Source of the DNA: Immersiella caudata
Lineage: Eukaryota > Ascomycota > Sordariomycetes > Sordariales > Lasiosphaeriaceae
Assembly: GCA_030512335.1 (NCBI GenBank)
Contig: JAULSU010000005.1
Coordinates: 2,108,001 to 2,172,000 of the forward strand
Direction: 5' to 3'
DNA length: 64,000 nt
Of the stretch, positions 1 to 10,209 are shown one piece after another. Numbering within the stretch: position 1 is the first letter of the stretch; every line of letters starts with the position of its first letter. The notes beneath the pieces were generated by a model. It made no database searches, was not told the origin of the DNA, and was given only the letters and a program-made list of their open reading frames with translations. Made by a program: the position numbers and the translations under genes.

Positions 1-171
1 AACAACGCCCTTTACTCGGCGGGGTACTTCTGGGATCGTTATGTGAAAACTCCTCTCGTGTTTCCCAATGTTCTGATGATTGACGATGTCCCCGATGACG
101 GGCGCTTCCGGGCCTTGGTCTTTGGTATTAATTGGATGCTCGGCTGGTCAGGAATCCCATCCGCGTGCTGA
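1..171 (+). CDS. C-terminal end of an unrecognised protein, open to the left edge
   Basis: Frame 1 is open from the first base to a TGA at 169-171, giving 56 residues. The peptide has a protein-like composition rich in aromatic and hydrophobic residues (for example FPNVLMIDDVPDDGRFRALV). I do not recognise the family. A GTATTA at about 125 could be an intron donor, so the true end could differ. It is called only because the frame is open to the edge and the composition looks coding; it may be chance. Confidence 0.3.
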   Translation, partial: NNALYSAGYFWDRYVKTPLVFPNVLMIDDVPDDGRFRALVFGINWMLGWSGIPSAC

Positions 172-1134
172 ATCCCAACCTGTACAATTTAAACAAAGGA
201 GCAAGCAGGAAGAACAGGAGAGATTGAGTCCAGGACGTGAGAGGCCACGGCGTAGCAGTGGAGAGCAAGCCAAAAAGGCTGGAAGGCGGCTGGAACTGGC
301 AGAGCTCCGCCGTGTATGGAACGTCTTGAGGGAGAAGGATGATCTGCTTTCAGGTAGCGAGCTTGAGCAAGAATCTATTCTGGGAAGCTGTCACGGCATC
401 TCCAGGCTGGCAAACAGAGGGAGAGTCCAACCATCCAGGCCCTGGTTGACATCTCCCGGTTCACGGCGCCTGTTTGACATGTTGGGCAGCGATGAGGCTT
501 GAAGTTTAATCTCCGAGTAATTCGTGCGTCGAATATCGATGTCGTCAACTGTTGTTGGTGGTGGATGATGGTTTGCGGGGGCATTCGGCCGAGCAGGGAT
601 CTAAAGTGCTTGCAGGTTAGAAGCGCCTCAGTGGTCTTAGAGACTGCAAAGCGCCTCAGAATCCACGTCGGACGCCAGCCTATTGGGCCAGGAGCCCAGC
701 CACGGCAAGCGCAGCGTTCCTCTTCTTTCGCAGTAGCACGGTCATTTCGGGTCTCCGGCTTACTACGCGGTAGCGGGTTTATTTCTCTCTTGACAGGGAA
801 GCCTAAACTATCTCCGGCTCAAACATCACGATTGATCACAGGGCAGGCCCACTCAGGTTGGATTTCCACTACCTGAGCGGATCCGCCTAAAACTCGTTCC
901 CCATTGGCCTGAAAGCTTGGTCAAATACATACATTCCTCCCATCCAATTGTATCGACCGAAAAACTAAAGCTCCTCCTCCTCCTCCTCCCTCCCCCGCCC
1001 CTATCTTATCGACCCTGCCGACCACACGTCAACAGGCACGAGGTCGTAACAAATATCAGGAAGACTAAGGCGATCAAACCAGGGCTAGATAACCTCCTTA
1101 GTAGCGTTAAAAACGTAAATAAAGTCAACCCCCT
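172..1134. other. Gene-free flank left of the transposon
   Basis: I see no convincing gene. The open frames are short and of mixed composition. A CTC-rich simple-sequence tract lies at about 970-1000, just before the transposon. Confidence 0.5.
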
Positions 1135-1136
1135 TA

Positions 1137-1183
1137 ACGTGCGTGATAAGCGAGTCGTACGGATAAGCGAGTCGTACACTTTC
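1137..1183 (+). repeat. Left terminal inverted repeat of the pogo/Fot1 element
   Basis: This 47-bp repeat is an exact reverse complement of 2952-2998. It contains a head-to-tail repeat, the 16-mer gataagcgagtcgtac twice with one base between (17-bp period). This looks like two transposase-binding sites per end. Confidence 0.93.
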
Positions 1184-1225
1184 CACCACCCTACCACAAC
1201 AATCCTCAATTACACAACCACAACA

Positions 1226-2899
1226 CTAGGAAATAACAATAACTGAATCAGAAACAGATGAATCAGACGATTCTGCAGCCTCCTGGCAAGTGCGCGCATT
1301 ATGGCCAGGCTTACCGCACACGCCACAACACTGAATCTTCGTACGAGGGCCCCCTGCACCACCACCACTTTGACGTGTTTCCTAAGCCAACTGTTCACCC
1401 AAGGCCTTCTGATCCAGTAAATCCTGTGCCTCCTATACAGTAAGTGACCCTCCAAGCCTTACACGCGTTTTTTTAGCCCTCCGTCACTTATTAAGCCCCT
1501 TATTGGCCTTTCGTAATACGGAGACCTCCGTACGGAGAAGTGCCACCTCGTGCATCACAGCCATTGTACCTTTGGCTAATCGATCCACAGCCATCAGCAT
1601 AGAGGTTAGTGAGCTGCCCTAATAGTTGGAAATTCGATTTTTAATAAACACTGATTGTGAGGTGGCCTCTCGAGGGTTGTGTGGCGTTTGGGAGACCCAG
1701 GGTAGTGGTGTGGTTAGGCCTGAGGTTAGGGGTGTTAGGGTTCGAATACGCATATCCAGCTTCGATATTACCCTCTCTGGATCGTATGGTATAAGGCCGG
1801 CGCCAGCAAAACCCCCCTTGATGTTTTTTTCTGTGATTAAAGTAAAAAAGGCCGTTTTAAACACACAGAGAAATTCCAACTTGCTGATATGTGTGATATT
1901 CATCCGTATCAACTGCTCAATTTTATAGCCGTACGCTTTCTTCAGCGGCCCAAAACAACCAACATCTAATGGCTGAAGTAGGTGTGAGGAGTGCGCAGGC
2001 ATACACAGTGTAATAATGTTGTGTGTATGGCAGTAAGCCTCGAATTCTTCGGAGTGGTGGCTCTCGTGGCCGTCAAGGATTAGAAGCCGATATTTGCCCT
2101 TTGTACGAGATAATATGTGTAAATCGAAATGCCGAATCCAATCCATGCCTTTCTCATTCGTAGTCCAGCCATTGTCGGTTGTTGCAATACACCAGGTAGC
2201 CGGAAGGTTGCATTCTTGATACCAATTGGCAAGGTGGTATTGCGCAGCTAAGATGATAAATGGTGGGATGGCCCAGCCTTGAGAATTCACCCCTTGGATA
2301 ACTGTAGCCCACTCTTAATTCCCAGGCTGGGCTTGTTTAACCTTACCACGGCTATCTGAGGTAGTAACTACCATAGTGGGAGTGATAATACCCATTATAA
2401 AGCCAGTCTCGTCGAAATTATACGTATCTTCATTAAGGATACCATACTTGGCCTTTATATTATCCACAAGGGTAAACCACTCTCCAATAATCTTTGGATC
2501 TTCGCATTTAGCCCTTTGGTAGTCGTATTTACGCGATAAACGCGTTTGGAGCTCTGGCTGGCGTTTGACAAAGTTGTGAGCCCAGCGTTTACCGACAGGG
2601 GGCGCGTCGCGTTCGCGTAACAGTCGGTTGGCCATATCTTCCACATAACAAAGCCGAGGGTGGAATGCGCGTGTATATAGCTCAATTATGTACTGAACAA
2701 TCGTATTTTCTTCCAAATCCGTAAGCTTACGTGAGTTAGCTGGAGTATCGCGTCGTGCAGGTTTACCAGCGCGTCGATCGGAGAGGGTTATTAGTGGAAT
2801 CTTATAGATTACCGCTGCGCTTCGAAGGCTGAGTTTTGGATTATTTTCCATAGCCCTGAGGGCTAGGATTATTCGAGATTCTGCTGGAAGCGAATCCAT
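1226..2899 (-). pseudogene. pogo/Fot1-family transposase, five in-frame stops
   Basis: A single minus-strand frame runs from the ATG at 2899 to a TAG at 1226-1228 (558 codons, close to Fot1 transposases). Domains in order: an N-terminal psq-type helix-turn-helix (about residues 8-50), a CENP-B-type DNA-binding helix-turn-helix (about 60-130), and a DDE endonuclease with FDETGF, LILDGHESH and LQPLDVGCFGPLK supplying the three acidic residues. A C-terminal CCHC zinc knuckle, CGVCGKPGHNARTC, lies near 1275-1315. In-frame stops sit at 2315-2317 (TAA), 1619-1621 (TAG), 1484-1486 (TGA), 1433-1435 (TAG) and 1382-1384 (TAG). The frame is otherwise unbroken, with no indels, so point mutation killed it. 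Each stop can arise from CAA, CAG or CGA by one C-to-T change. Confidence 0.92.
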
Positions 2900-2951
2900 G
2901 GCAAGTTGGTGGTAGTGTGGGTGAATGAAGTAGGAAAGGCAGCGGTGCCAA

Positions 2952-2998
2952 GAAAGTGTACGACTCGCTTATCCGTACGACTCGCTTATCACGCACGT
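2952..2998 (-). repeat. Right terminal inverted repeat of the pogo/Fot1 element
   Basis: Exact inverted copy of 1137-1183, with the same internal 17-bp tandem. It lies about 50 bp upstream of the transposase ATG on the minus strand, so it may overlap the promoter and bring the gene under transposase autoregulation. That last point is inference. Confidence 0.93.
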
Positions 2999-3000
2999 TA

Positions 3001-3867
3001 TTTCTAAAGGTCTTAAGTACTGGATTCCTGTAAATAAAGCGGCTAAACCACCTTTTACCGATGTTATAATCCTCTCCACGAGATACATAAACTCCCTGGG
3101 CTATAAGGCGTATTTAGCAATGTATAGGGGGGCACCTTAAGGCTGCTTATAATAAAATCTATCTCGCTAGGTGTTCTTTTTATACCAAAGAAAGCCTTTG
3201 TTAATTAGTGTGAGTAACGGCCTTCGGAAGCCGGCCAAGGAGGCGACCGCGGAGGGTGGAGTAGTAGACACAGTGATTTCTGGCTGCGGCCCTAAGGTTA
3301 CCGGTTTTGTAGAACTTGTTGGCGGCTTCGCGCAAATCCGACTCATTAGGGCGATTGGAAGGTATCTCGAGAACGGTTGTTGAAAAGGGGATGAAGATTG
3401 GAAAAGAATTGATCGAATGGGTAGAGTTTTTATAAGGAGGTTAAGGACAGAGATGTGGGTATTTAGAGTGGTCCTCAACTGGTCCTCATCTAGGGGTGGT
3501 TCTGATCCAGGGGGTTCATCTTAGGGGTAGTCAACACCGAGACAAAGAGCAAAGAAAATCAGGAGAGCCGGGCAGCTCTCAGAGAAGTGTACTACTAGGA
3601 TTATTAACCGAGCGACCGAAAGGGTTTCCACCACGTTTCTGGAATCGAGGCAGAATTCAAGGCATACAATAGTTCCCTCTCTTCTGCACGGGTCCTTCCC
3701 TCCTCATTCTTCCTTCCTTCAGCACTGCAACTCGAGTTCCATTACCACCGTCTCCACTGTCGCCTGTTCTGGGATGTCATTGCCGAGCCCTAAGAGCTTA
3801 CAGAAGGATTAGGCTAAGAAGTGAGGATCAGATCTGTACAACCATCCACGTACCTCGCCAAATTACT
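3001..3867. other. Gene-free region right of the transposon
   Basis: Rather AT-rich at 3000-3180. A minus-strand open frame of 103 codons at 3167-3478 has no family I recognise and no clear start context. I would not call a gene here. Confidence 0.4.
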
Positions 3868-4599
3868 TCACCATTTTCTCACACAACTCTTGCAACTCCT
3901 GGGCCGACTTCCAAATTCCGCCAGTGTTCCAAATGCTGCCCGGCGCAGTAGTCGGCTGTAGTGCGTGCGTCGATGAGAACTGTGCCCTCGGCAGGCTTGC
4001 CGATGCGCGCCCGGACGTAATCGCGCTCGACGATGGATGATCCGTCTATCTTGGGGGTGAACTTTGAAGTCATCAGTGTGAAAGCTGCAGTCGAGATAGC
4101 CAGCTTGGCAGAAAGCCAGACGGGTACCCGCGGTCAAGGATGGCGATATTCCCGATGGGCGGGCCAGCGAAGCGAAGCGTCGCGGCGGCGCGCGCGGCCA
4201 TGGTCATGTGGAAAGGCAGCACGGCCGCACCCAGGACGAGAACAACTTGGCTGTCAACTGTAATCGGCCTCACTCAGGGTCTTGGCAACAACCTCGGCGG
4301 ACGGCATGACGAGTGTTTGGTTGGGGGCTATTTGATTGCCAGAGCGCGGTGCCTTGGAACGGGATGCTGATGGAGGAGGGGACGTGGCCTGTTGCGTACA
4401 ATTGGGCATCCCGTGTGTCGATCACGACGAGACTGGTGTTGGTTTTTGAGAGTCTGTCGCTGAGCCATGTCGTCGATACGATGGCGGGCAAGGACGATGG
4501 GGCAGAGTCAGAGCGCGCTGGATGTGGGGCTGCGATGACTTTGGTCGCCGTGAGGAAGCTGGACCCCAATAGGGCGCTAAGTCGCCAGTGAAGAGGCAT
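3868..4599 (-). pseudogene. Secreted rhodanese (thiosulfate sulfurtransferase) pseudogene
   Basis: The minus strand starts at 4599 with a signal-peptide-like N-terminus (MPLHWRLSALLGSSFLTATK), followed by rhodanese sequence: SLVVIDTRDAQLYATGHVPS, then QVVLVLG and GNIAILD in other frames, then a second-domain start GTVLIDARTTADY. The coherent protein moves through three or four frames: shifts fall near 4335, 4270, 4110 and 3960. None of the jumps has intron boundaries. Family knowledge: two-domain rhodaneses carry the catalytic Cys in the C-terminal domain. Here the homology stops early in that domain, before any CXXXXR loop, so the copy is both frameshifted and truncated. Sequencing indels are a less likely explanation, given at least three of them plus a truncation. 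Confidence 0.7.
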
Positions 4600-7163
4600 A
4601 GGTAATAATGGCTTCTGTTAGGGATGTGATAACCTCGAATTCGAACTTGGCAAAGATTCGCGGCATGGCAGAATGGGCTCCCAAATATCCCGGTTGGGAA
4701 CTGAGAAAATAGCCGAACAGGTCATATACCGGCCCCGCGTAGTATCAAGTGAGCTACTTTCATTTCGCTTTACCCGTAACCCACCCATCAATTGAGCATG
4801 GCATGACGACAATCTCCTTAGTTCGGCACTGAATGTACGGCTGGAAGATGGCTGCTAACAGTTTCTCACTTTTTTAACCTGTAGATTTGTTAGTGGCCGG
4901 CCCGACCTATCGCAGCGCGCCCTCACGAGGCGATGGAAGCGACAAAAAAAGTTCAGTGCGATGGGCAACAATGACATTGTTGGGCAAAAACAAAAAAAAC
5001 CGAAAATCATCGAGATCAACATGAGATGTCTTGAATTTGCACCACCCAACCTAAGAAATGAAGAACCTCAAACCGAGCTAGCTCATGAAGTTGGGGGTTT
5101 CGCCCAGTTCGGCTCTTGCCGGGTTTCGGAACTTCGCGCCCCAACCGCTGTTTGACTCTTGGCGCAGCATGAAATAAATCGCTTGGCTCTTGGTGGCTTG
5201 CATTAGCCCGCTTTTGATCTGGCACTGTTTCTGGTTGTCAACGACGTCGTTTGCTTCATCGCTCTCATTCATTCAACAGAGTTCGTTGTTGCCAAGAAGC
5301 CATCGTGAAGCCGCAGCCCAGTGAGCGCCGATGGCTGGAATTGTGCAGGTCTTTTAGATGGGACTCAAAGGCACGCTCTTTCTTCGCCAGGCGCATAGAT
5401 CAATCAAAAGCGCCCCCATTCATCTAGATCCCAGTCCTCACAAGGGAAATCCCAACTTACCTTCTTTCCCTTGCACATCCTCCTTGACCCCATTCACTTC
5501 CCCTTCTCCCATCATCAATCTCACCTAAACAGCCCCACCCATCACCACCACGACCTCATCTAGCCACCCCAACAACCCCCCTTCCCCGCATCCCCTCCCC
5601 GGCCTTTTCGCTGCCAAGCTCACGCACGCAGTTCAAATTCGGTGCTTACCCCGACGTAACCATCAGCAGGGTCTCGCAGCCAAGTCCCCAGTTCCCAACT
5701 CCACCAACCCTGATCCCCTCTATCTCTTTCCCAAAAAGACCACCGATCCCTGTGGAGACATCTCACCCTGGCGTCCGGGGTCCGGGGTAGCTAGCGGCGG
5801 CTCGGCGTCCCGTATCGCAGCGGTGTATGATCAGCCCGAGGACCGAGGGGGGTTTTACCATGTCATTATTCCCCGACAACAAACTGGAAATGATGCATCG
5901 TCACCGCTAGAAATGAGGTTTGGGTTGAAGGATTTTTTTCGCACGCTTATTCAGTCGCTCGGATTGTTTTCGGGAGGGTGAGAGGCTGGCATAGCCGAGT
6001 GCGGGAGGAGGGTTTATTCGGCAGTGGTCGTCCCGGATGGAACACCGGCAGTTGTTGAGGTTGGATTGGGGCGGCGAGTTGGTTGGGCGTGTTTGGTGCG
6101 CTGCGGTGATGTTTGGATGGAAGTGAGCTATCGTCTTTGTTGGTGAAGTTTGGATAGATGGAGAGTGCCCTGGTGTTGGATTTGGCAGTTTGTTGGCCTG
6201 TTGTCGAGAAAGGCGCTGGTATGGTGTGGAGTCGATTGGGGGGGCGGGGCGGTGGGGCGGGAGGCGTTGGATGAGAGTGAGGGGTGGTGGATACGGACCG
6301 TGCGTGTGGCAATATGGTTAGGAGATTGTGGGCACGCGTATCTACGACTTGTTCCTTGGGGTTACACCACTCCCGTGCGGTGCAGAGTAGATCGGGGACC
6401 ACGAACCTCCCTCGGGGTCGGATGGAGATGGCACGAGATAGCCATCTCGAACCCGACAGCCGTCCTTTTGAGTTCTGCCAGAGGGTGAACGGGATCACCA
6501 TGCAGGGTGCGTCTGCGATAACACCTCGACGCCGCGGCCTTGGGAACGAGCTCTGTGAGGACCAGGGCGCCGGGGTAGAGGAAAAGGTGGAAAATATTAT
6601 TTCCGCTAATACCCCACGTGGCTTTTGCGTAGGCCGGTGGGTGGTGATAACGTTGCCAACGGCCAGGGTGGCGGCTAGATATTACTGGTGGTATATTTGA
6701 ATTTCACCGAGACACGGCGGCGCGTTGCCGTTGGAGCCCCCCGTTGGAGCGCGTCGACGGCAACATGGAGAATCTCGCGGTCGGGTATTTAGTCGGCGGC
6801 TTATAACCGGCCGTGCAATTGCCTGAACGGTGCGGGGGACCGTTGCAGGGTAGGCGAAGTGGGCCGCGGGGTGTAACCGTGCCGCAGCCGCGCCAATCCC
6901 GATCGACTTACACGACCATCAAGATGACAGTCGGACCGTGTTGCTGCACTCGCGGTTGCACTCACCGGGGGGGCGAGAACGGCAGCGCGGGGAATTAGGC
7001 AAGTGGTACAAGCTTTAAAAACACAAATGTTGTGGAGAAGTGCTCACCATCGCTCCTGCCTCTTGTCTCTCTTCAGTTCTTCCCCTCAGCCGAGTTTTGC
7101 TCCTCGCACCTGCCCTGACTTCAACACACAGCCAATTGGGCCAGGACCGAGCTTGTCGACAGC
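4600..7163. other. Long intergenic region upstream of the MFS transporter gene
   Basis: No convincing coding sequence. Pyrimidine-rich tracts at about 5400-5720 look like fungal promoter DNA. A small inverted repeat, CAACAATG-A-CATTGTTG, lies near 4966-4982. A 184-codon minus-strand frame at 5947-6501 is proline/threonine-rich low-complexity sequence and is probably chance. Confidence 0.45.
6238..6264 (+). promoter_or_regulatory. Candidate CreA/Mig1-type carbon-repressor site cluster
   Basis: A G-rich block contains GCGGGG (6244-6249) and GTGGGG (6252-6257), both matching the SYGGRG consensus of fungal CreA. It lies about 900 bp upstream of a predicted sugar transporter, a typical carbon-repressed class. 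The motif is short and G-rich tracts occur by chance, so this is inference only. Confidence 0.25.
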
Positions 7164-8895
7164 ATGAGCAATCCCGCCGATAACAAGGAGACCGGCGGTG
7201 TCGCCGAGGTCGAGAAGGTTGCCACGCACGTCGACAACAGCGCCGATCTCGACAGCAACGCGAAGCTTTCCGCCTACAAGGCGGGCGCCATCGAGGCCGA
7301 AAATGCAGAACTCAACATGGGCGTGCTCGAGGCCGTGCGGCTGTACCCCATGGCCTCGCTCTGGGCCTTCATCATGTCGTGCACCATCATCATGGAGTCG
7401 TACTGCGTCTTCCTCATGGGCGCCTTCGTCGCCATGGACCAGTTCAAGAAGGAGTACGGCGTCAAGGACCACGAAGGAAAGGATCAAATCGAAGCTTCGT
7501 GGCAATCTGCGCTGCAGATGGGAGGTCCTCTCGGCGCCATCATCGGCGTCTGCATTGCTGGTCCCATCACCAGCCGCATCGGATACCGCTGGGCTACCAT
7601 CCTCGGCTTGATGGTCCTAAACGCATTCATCTTTGTCTTCTACTTCGCCAACAGCTTGGCCGTCATGTTTGTCAGCCAGCTTCTGGAGGGCGTTCCATGG
7701 GGCATCTTCATCGCCAACGCACCCGCCTACTGCAGCGAGATCGTCCCCATCAAGCTGCGCGCCCCTGCCACTCAGATGTTGCAGATGTTCTGGGCCATCG
7801 GAGCTATCATCGTCGGCGGTGTCTGCTATGTCTACGAGGGCAAGATGGACCCCAGCGCATATCGCATTCCCATCGCTCTTCAGTGGATGTTTCCCACCCC
7901 CCTCGCTATTCTCCTTTACATCGCCCCCGAGTCGCCGTGGTGGCTTGTGAGGAAGGGTCGTCTGGAGGAGGCTGCCGTGGCCGTTCGACGTCTCGGAAGC
8001 AAGGCTGTGGCGACGCCTGCTGAGGAGACTGTCGCTATGATGCGTCGTGTCATTGAACTCGAGAAGACCGACAAGGAGCCCAGCATTCTTGAGCTGTTCC
8101 GTGGTACCGATCTCTACCGCACCCTCATCGTATGCGGTGTGTATGCCGCTCAGAACTTGACGGGCAACCTCATCGCCAACCAGGCCGTCTACTTCTTCCG
8201 ACGTGAGACCTCTCTTCTGTTCGATCCCTTCTAGAATTCATGCTAACATGAAACAGAGGCGGGTATGGACTCCAATACTGCTTTCGCACTCGGTCTCATC
8301 ACCTCGGCCCTGCAAACCATCTTCGTCATGCTTTCGTGGATTCTCACAACATACATGGGCCGCCGCACCATTTATGTCTGGGGCTCGCTGATCAACGTTT
8401 GCTTCCTCGTCGCTCTTGGTATTGCTGGATCTGTTGAGGAGACCAAGTCCGCCCAACTCGCCATGGCATCCCTGGGCCTCATTGTCTCGGTCGGTTTCAC
8501 CCTGGGACCGGCGCCCGCATCGTGGGTTATCATCGGCGAGACATCGGCCATTCGCCTTCGCCCTCTCACCACCGGTATCGGACGTGGTGCTTACTACGTT
8601 GTCAACATTCCCTGCATCTTCCTCGCCACCTATATGCTCAACTCTACGGTAAGTTGCCATTCTTTCACAACTCGGCCATGGGACATTGGCTAACAAGTAA
8701 TCACAGGGTGTGGACCTCGGTGGCAAGTGCGGCTACGTCTGGGGCGCAACTGGCTTCGTCTGCTTTGTCGTCGCATACTTCTACCTGCCTGAGATGAAGG
8801 GTCGCTCGTATCGCGAGATTGACATCTTGTTCAAGCGCAAGGTGCCAGCTCGCCAGTGGAAGCAGACCGTTCTCGACATCAACGATGACGAGTAG
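7164..8895 (+). CDS. MFS sugar transporter, alpha-glucoside/maltose permease type
   Basis: Predicted proton-coupled uptake of an alpha-glucoside such as maltose across the plasma membrane. Three exons (7164-8202, 8257-8648, 8707-8895) give 539 residues, the usual length. Introns are 54 and 58 bp with GT..AG ends and branch sites GCTAAC (about 8243) and GCTAAC (about 8690). The cytosolic N-terminus is followed by 12 predicted membrane segments. Sugar-porter features include the PESPWWLVRKGR motif after helix 6, the GRR-type loop GRRTIYVWG after helix 8, and PEMKGRSYREID after helix 12. PESPWWL is typical of the fungal alpha-glucoside (MAL-type) branch rather than hexose carriers. The ATG at 7164 is the first in frame. 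An A-rich stretch with AATAAA at about 9071 fits a polyadenylation region. The substrate is inferred from family only. Confidence 0.88.
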
Positions 8896-9354
8896 ATGTA
8901 GACAATTGACAAATACCCGGCTGGCTGGTTCAGTATGCGGCCACACGAAATGTCAAGAGAGGGGATACAGGGCGGTGAGAGACACGGGGCTGCGTGCGGA
9001 GCTCGGTCTTGGATAGGGGTGATCTTGGGACTGCTGGATACCTACCATTCTTCTGCCTTCAGAATTAAAGAATAAAACACATTCTGGATGTTTTTCAATT
9101 TTCACTTTTCACATTGGGACCACAATATCCATCCGTGATGGTGGTTCGGATTTTGGAAGGCGCAGACAGATTTCCCGACAAGTGCACATCAATTGTCCCT
9201 TCTAGCCAGTAACCCGCCCCGGCACAGCTTGACGGTTTAGTTAGCCGGCATAGATGTGTCAGCTCAACGCCATCGCACGGACGGCAGGAGGCAGTACGTC
9301 TACTCGCCACTTCCCCGAGAGAGCCTACCCCACTCTCGTTCCCACTCGCCAAGC

Positions 9355-10191
9355 ATGCCTTCCACAGCCTTCCTTCTAGCGGCTTTGACGGTAGCAACAG
9401 TCTTCCCAGTCTCCGAAAACAGCCTGTCAGTCAGGGACGATGGACCGTTGAGGTATTGCTTAAGCATCACCCCCTTCCCGTCTTTGCATTCGACAACGCA
9501 CCTGCGTTCGATCAGCTAAGCTCCGTTCAGCGCTCTTCGGTCTGAGCGTGGCACCAACCTTCCATCTTCGGTCACAGCATCAGGCACTAAGGTGGTGTTG
9601 GAAGGCATCCTTTCTTTCGCCGCTAGGGTGTTGCTCGAAGAGAAGAAGTCGACGCGAGCCGCGGTGCCTGGACGGCTCGACTCCATCTTTCTGGACAACG
9701 AACCGTCTTGGTTGATTTATAGAAACCCGTTGCTCCATTCTCGGTGGTGTCGCCTGCAGGAAACAAACGCATTGTCACAATTTCGGGTGAGCGCCGCGGG
9801 AGTTGGAAGTCCAGTGTTGCGGCGATCGTTGAGACGGCAGCCCTATCAGGCGCTGGCGAGGCCCTCATTGGTCGGCACGCAGCCAAGTCTACAGAAACTC
9901 GCTCTCGATTGCCCTGGCAAACTTACGCACCCAGCTCTCTTCTCTTTGTCGGGTGCGGCTGGGCCAACCGTTGCCAATGCTGCGCCTGATAGGGCTGCCA
10001 GCTACCCGATTGCGCCGCAAGTGGGATGCGTGCATGACTCCCGGCGCCCCCCAACGAAAGCCGCACTTGCGTCTTTCGATTTGCGGCGGCATTGGGGGGC
10101 CGTCACGTGTGGTTCGCACGAAATGGAACGAGGCAACGGTTGGTCGAATCACCGTCAGAAAGACGCCGGCCTGCCCCTCACCACCGCTTGA
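9355..10191 (+). CDS. Weak candidate for a small secreted protein
   Basis: An ATG at 9355 opens a signal-peptide-like stretch (MPSTAFLLAALTVATVFPVS). A possible intron at 9453-9530 (GT..AG, branch-like GCTAAG) joins it in phase to a 220-codon open frame ending at 10191, for 252 residues in total. The second half looks poorly protein-like (many R, P, A and no domain I know), and the frame ends only 18 bp before the next gene's ATG. The signal peptide and phase agreement are suggestive, but chance is a serious alternative. A 54-residue secreted peptide ending at 9519 without splicing is another reading. Confidence 0.22.
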
Positions 10192-10209
10192 GACCATCAG
10201 CTTCGAACG

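Larger units (their letters stand above)
1137..2998 (-). mobile_element. pogo/Fot1-type DNA transposon, complete but inactivated
   Basis: The element is 1862 bp. It is bounded by perfect 47-bp terminal inverted repeats (1137-1183 and 2952-2998) and flanked by TA on both sides (1135-1136 and 2999-3000), the expected target-site duplication of the Tc1/mariner-pogo superfamily. The minus strand carries one transposase reading frame covering most of the interior. Length, TA duplication and transposase type fit the Fot1/pogo group of ascomycetes. The transposase has five in-frame stops, so the copy is not autonomous, but its intact ends could in principle be mobilised by an active relative. Confidence 0.93.

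Noticed and set aside
80..502. 140-codon plus-strand frame
   Set aside because: Composition is random (Arg/Ser/Glu-rich), no domain, and it overlaps the better-looking partial frame at 1-171.
5947..6501. 184-codon minus-strand frame
   Set aside because: Pro/Thr/Ser-rich low-complexity sequence in a promoter-like region; no start context or family.
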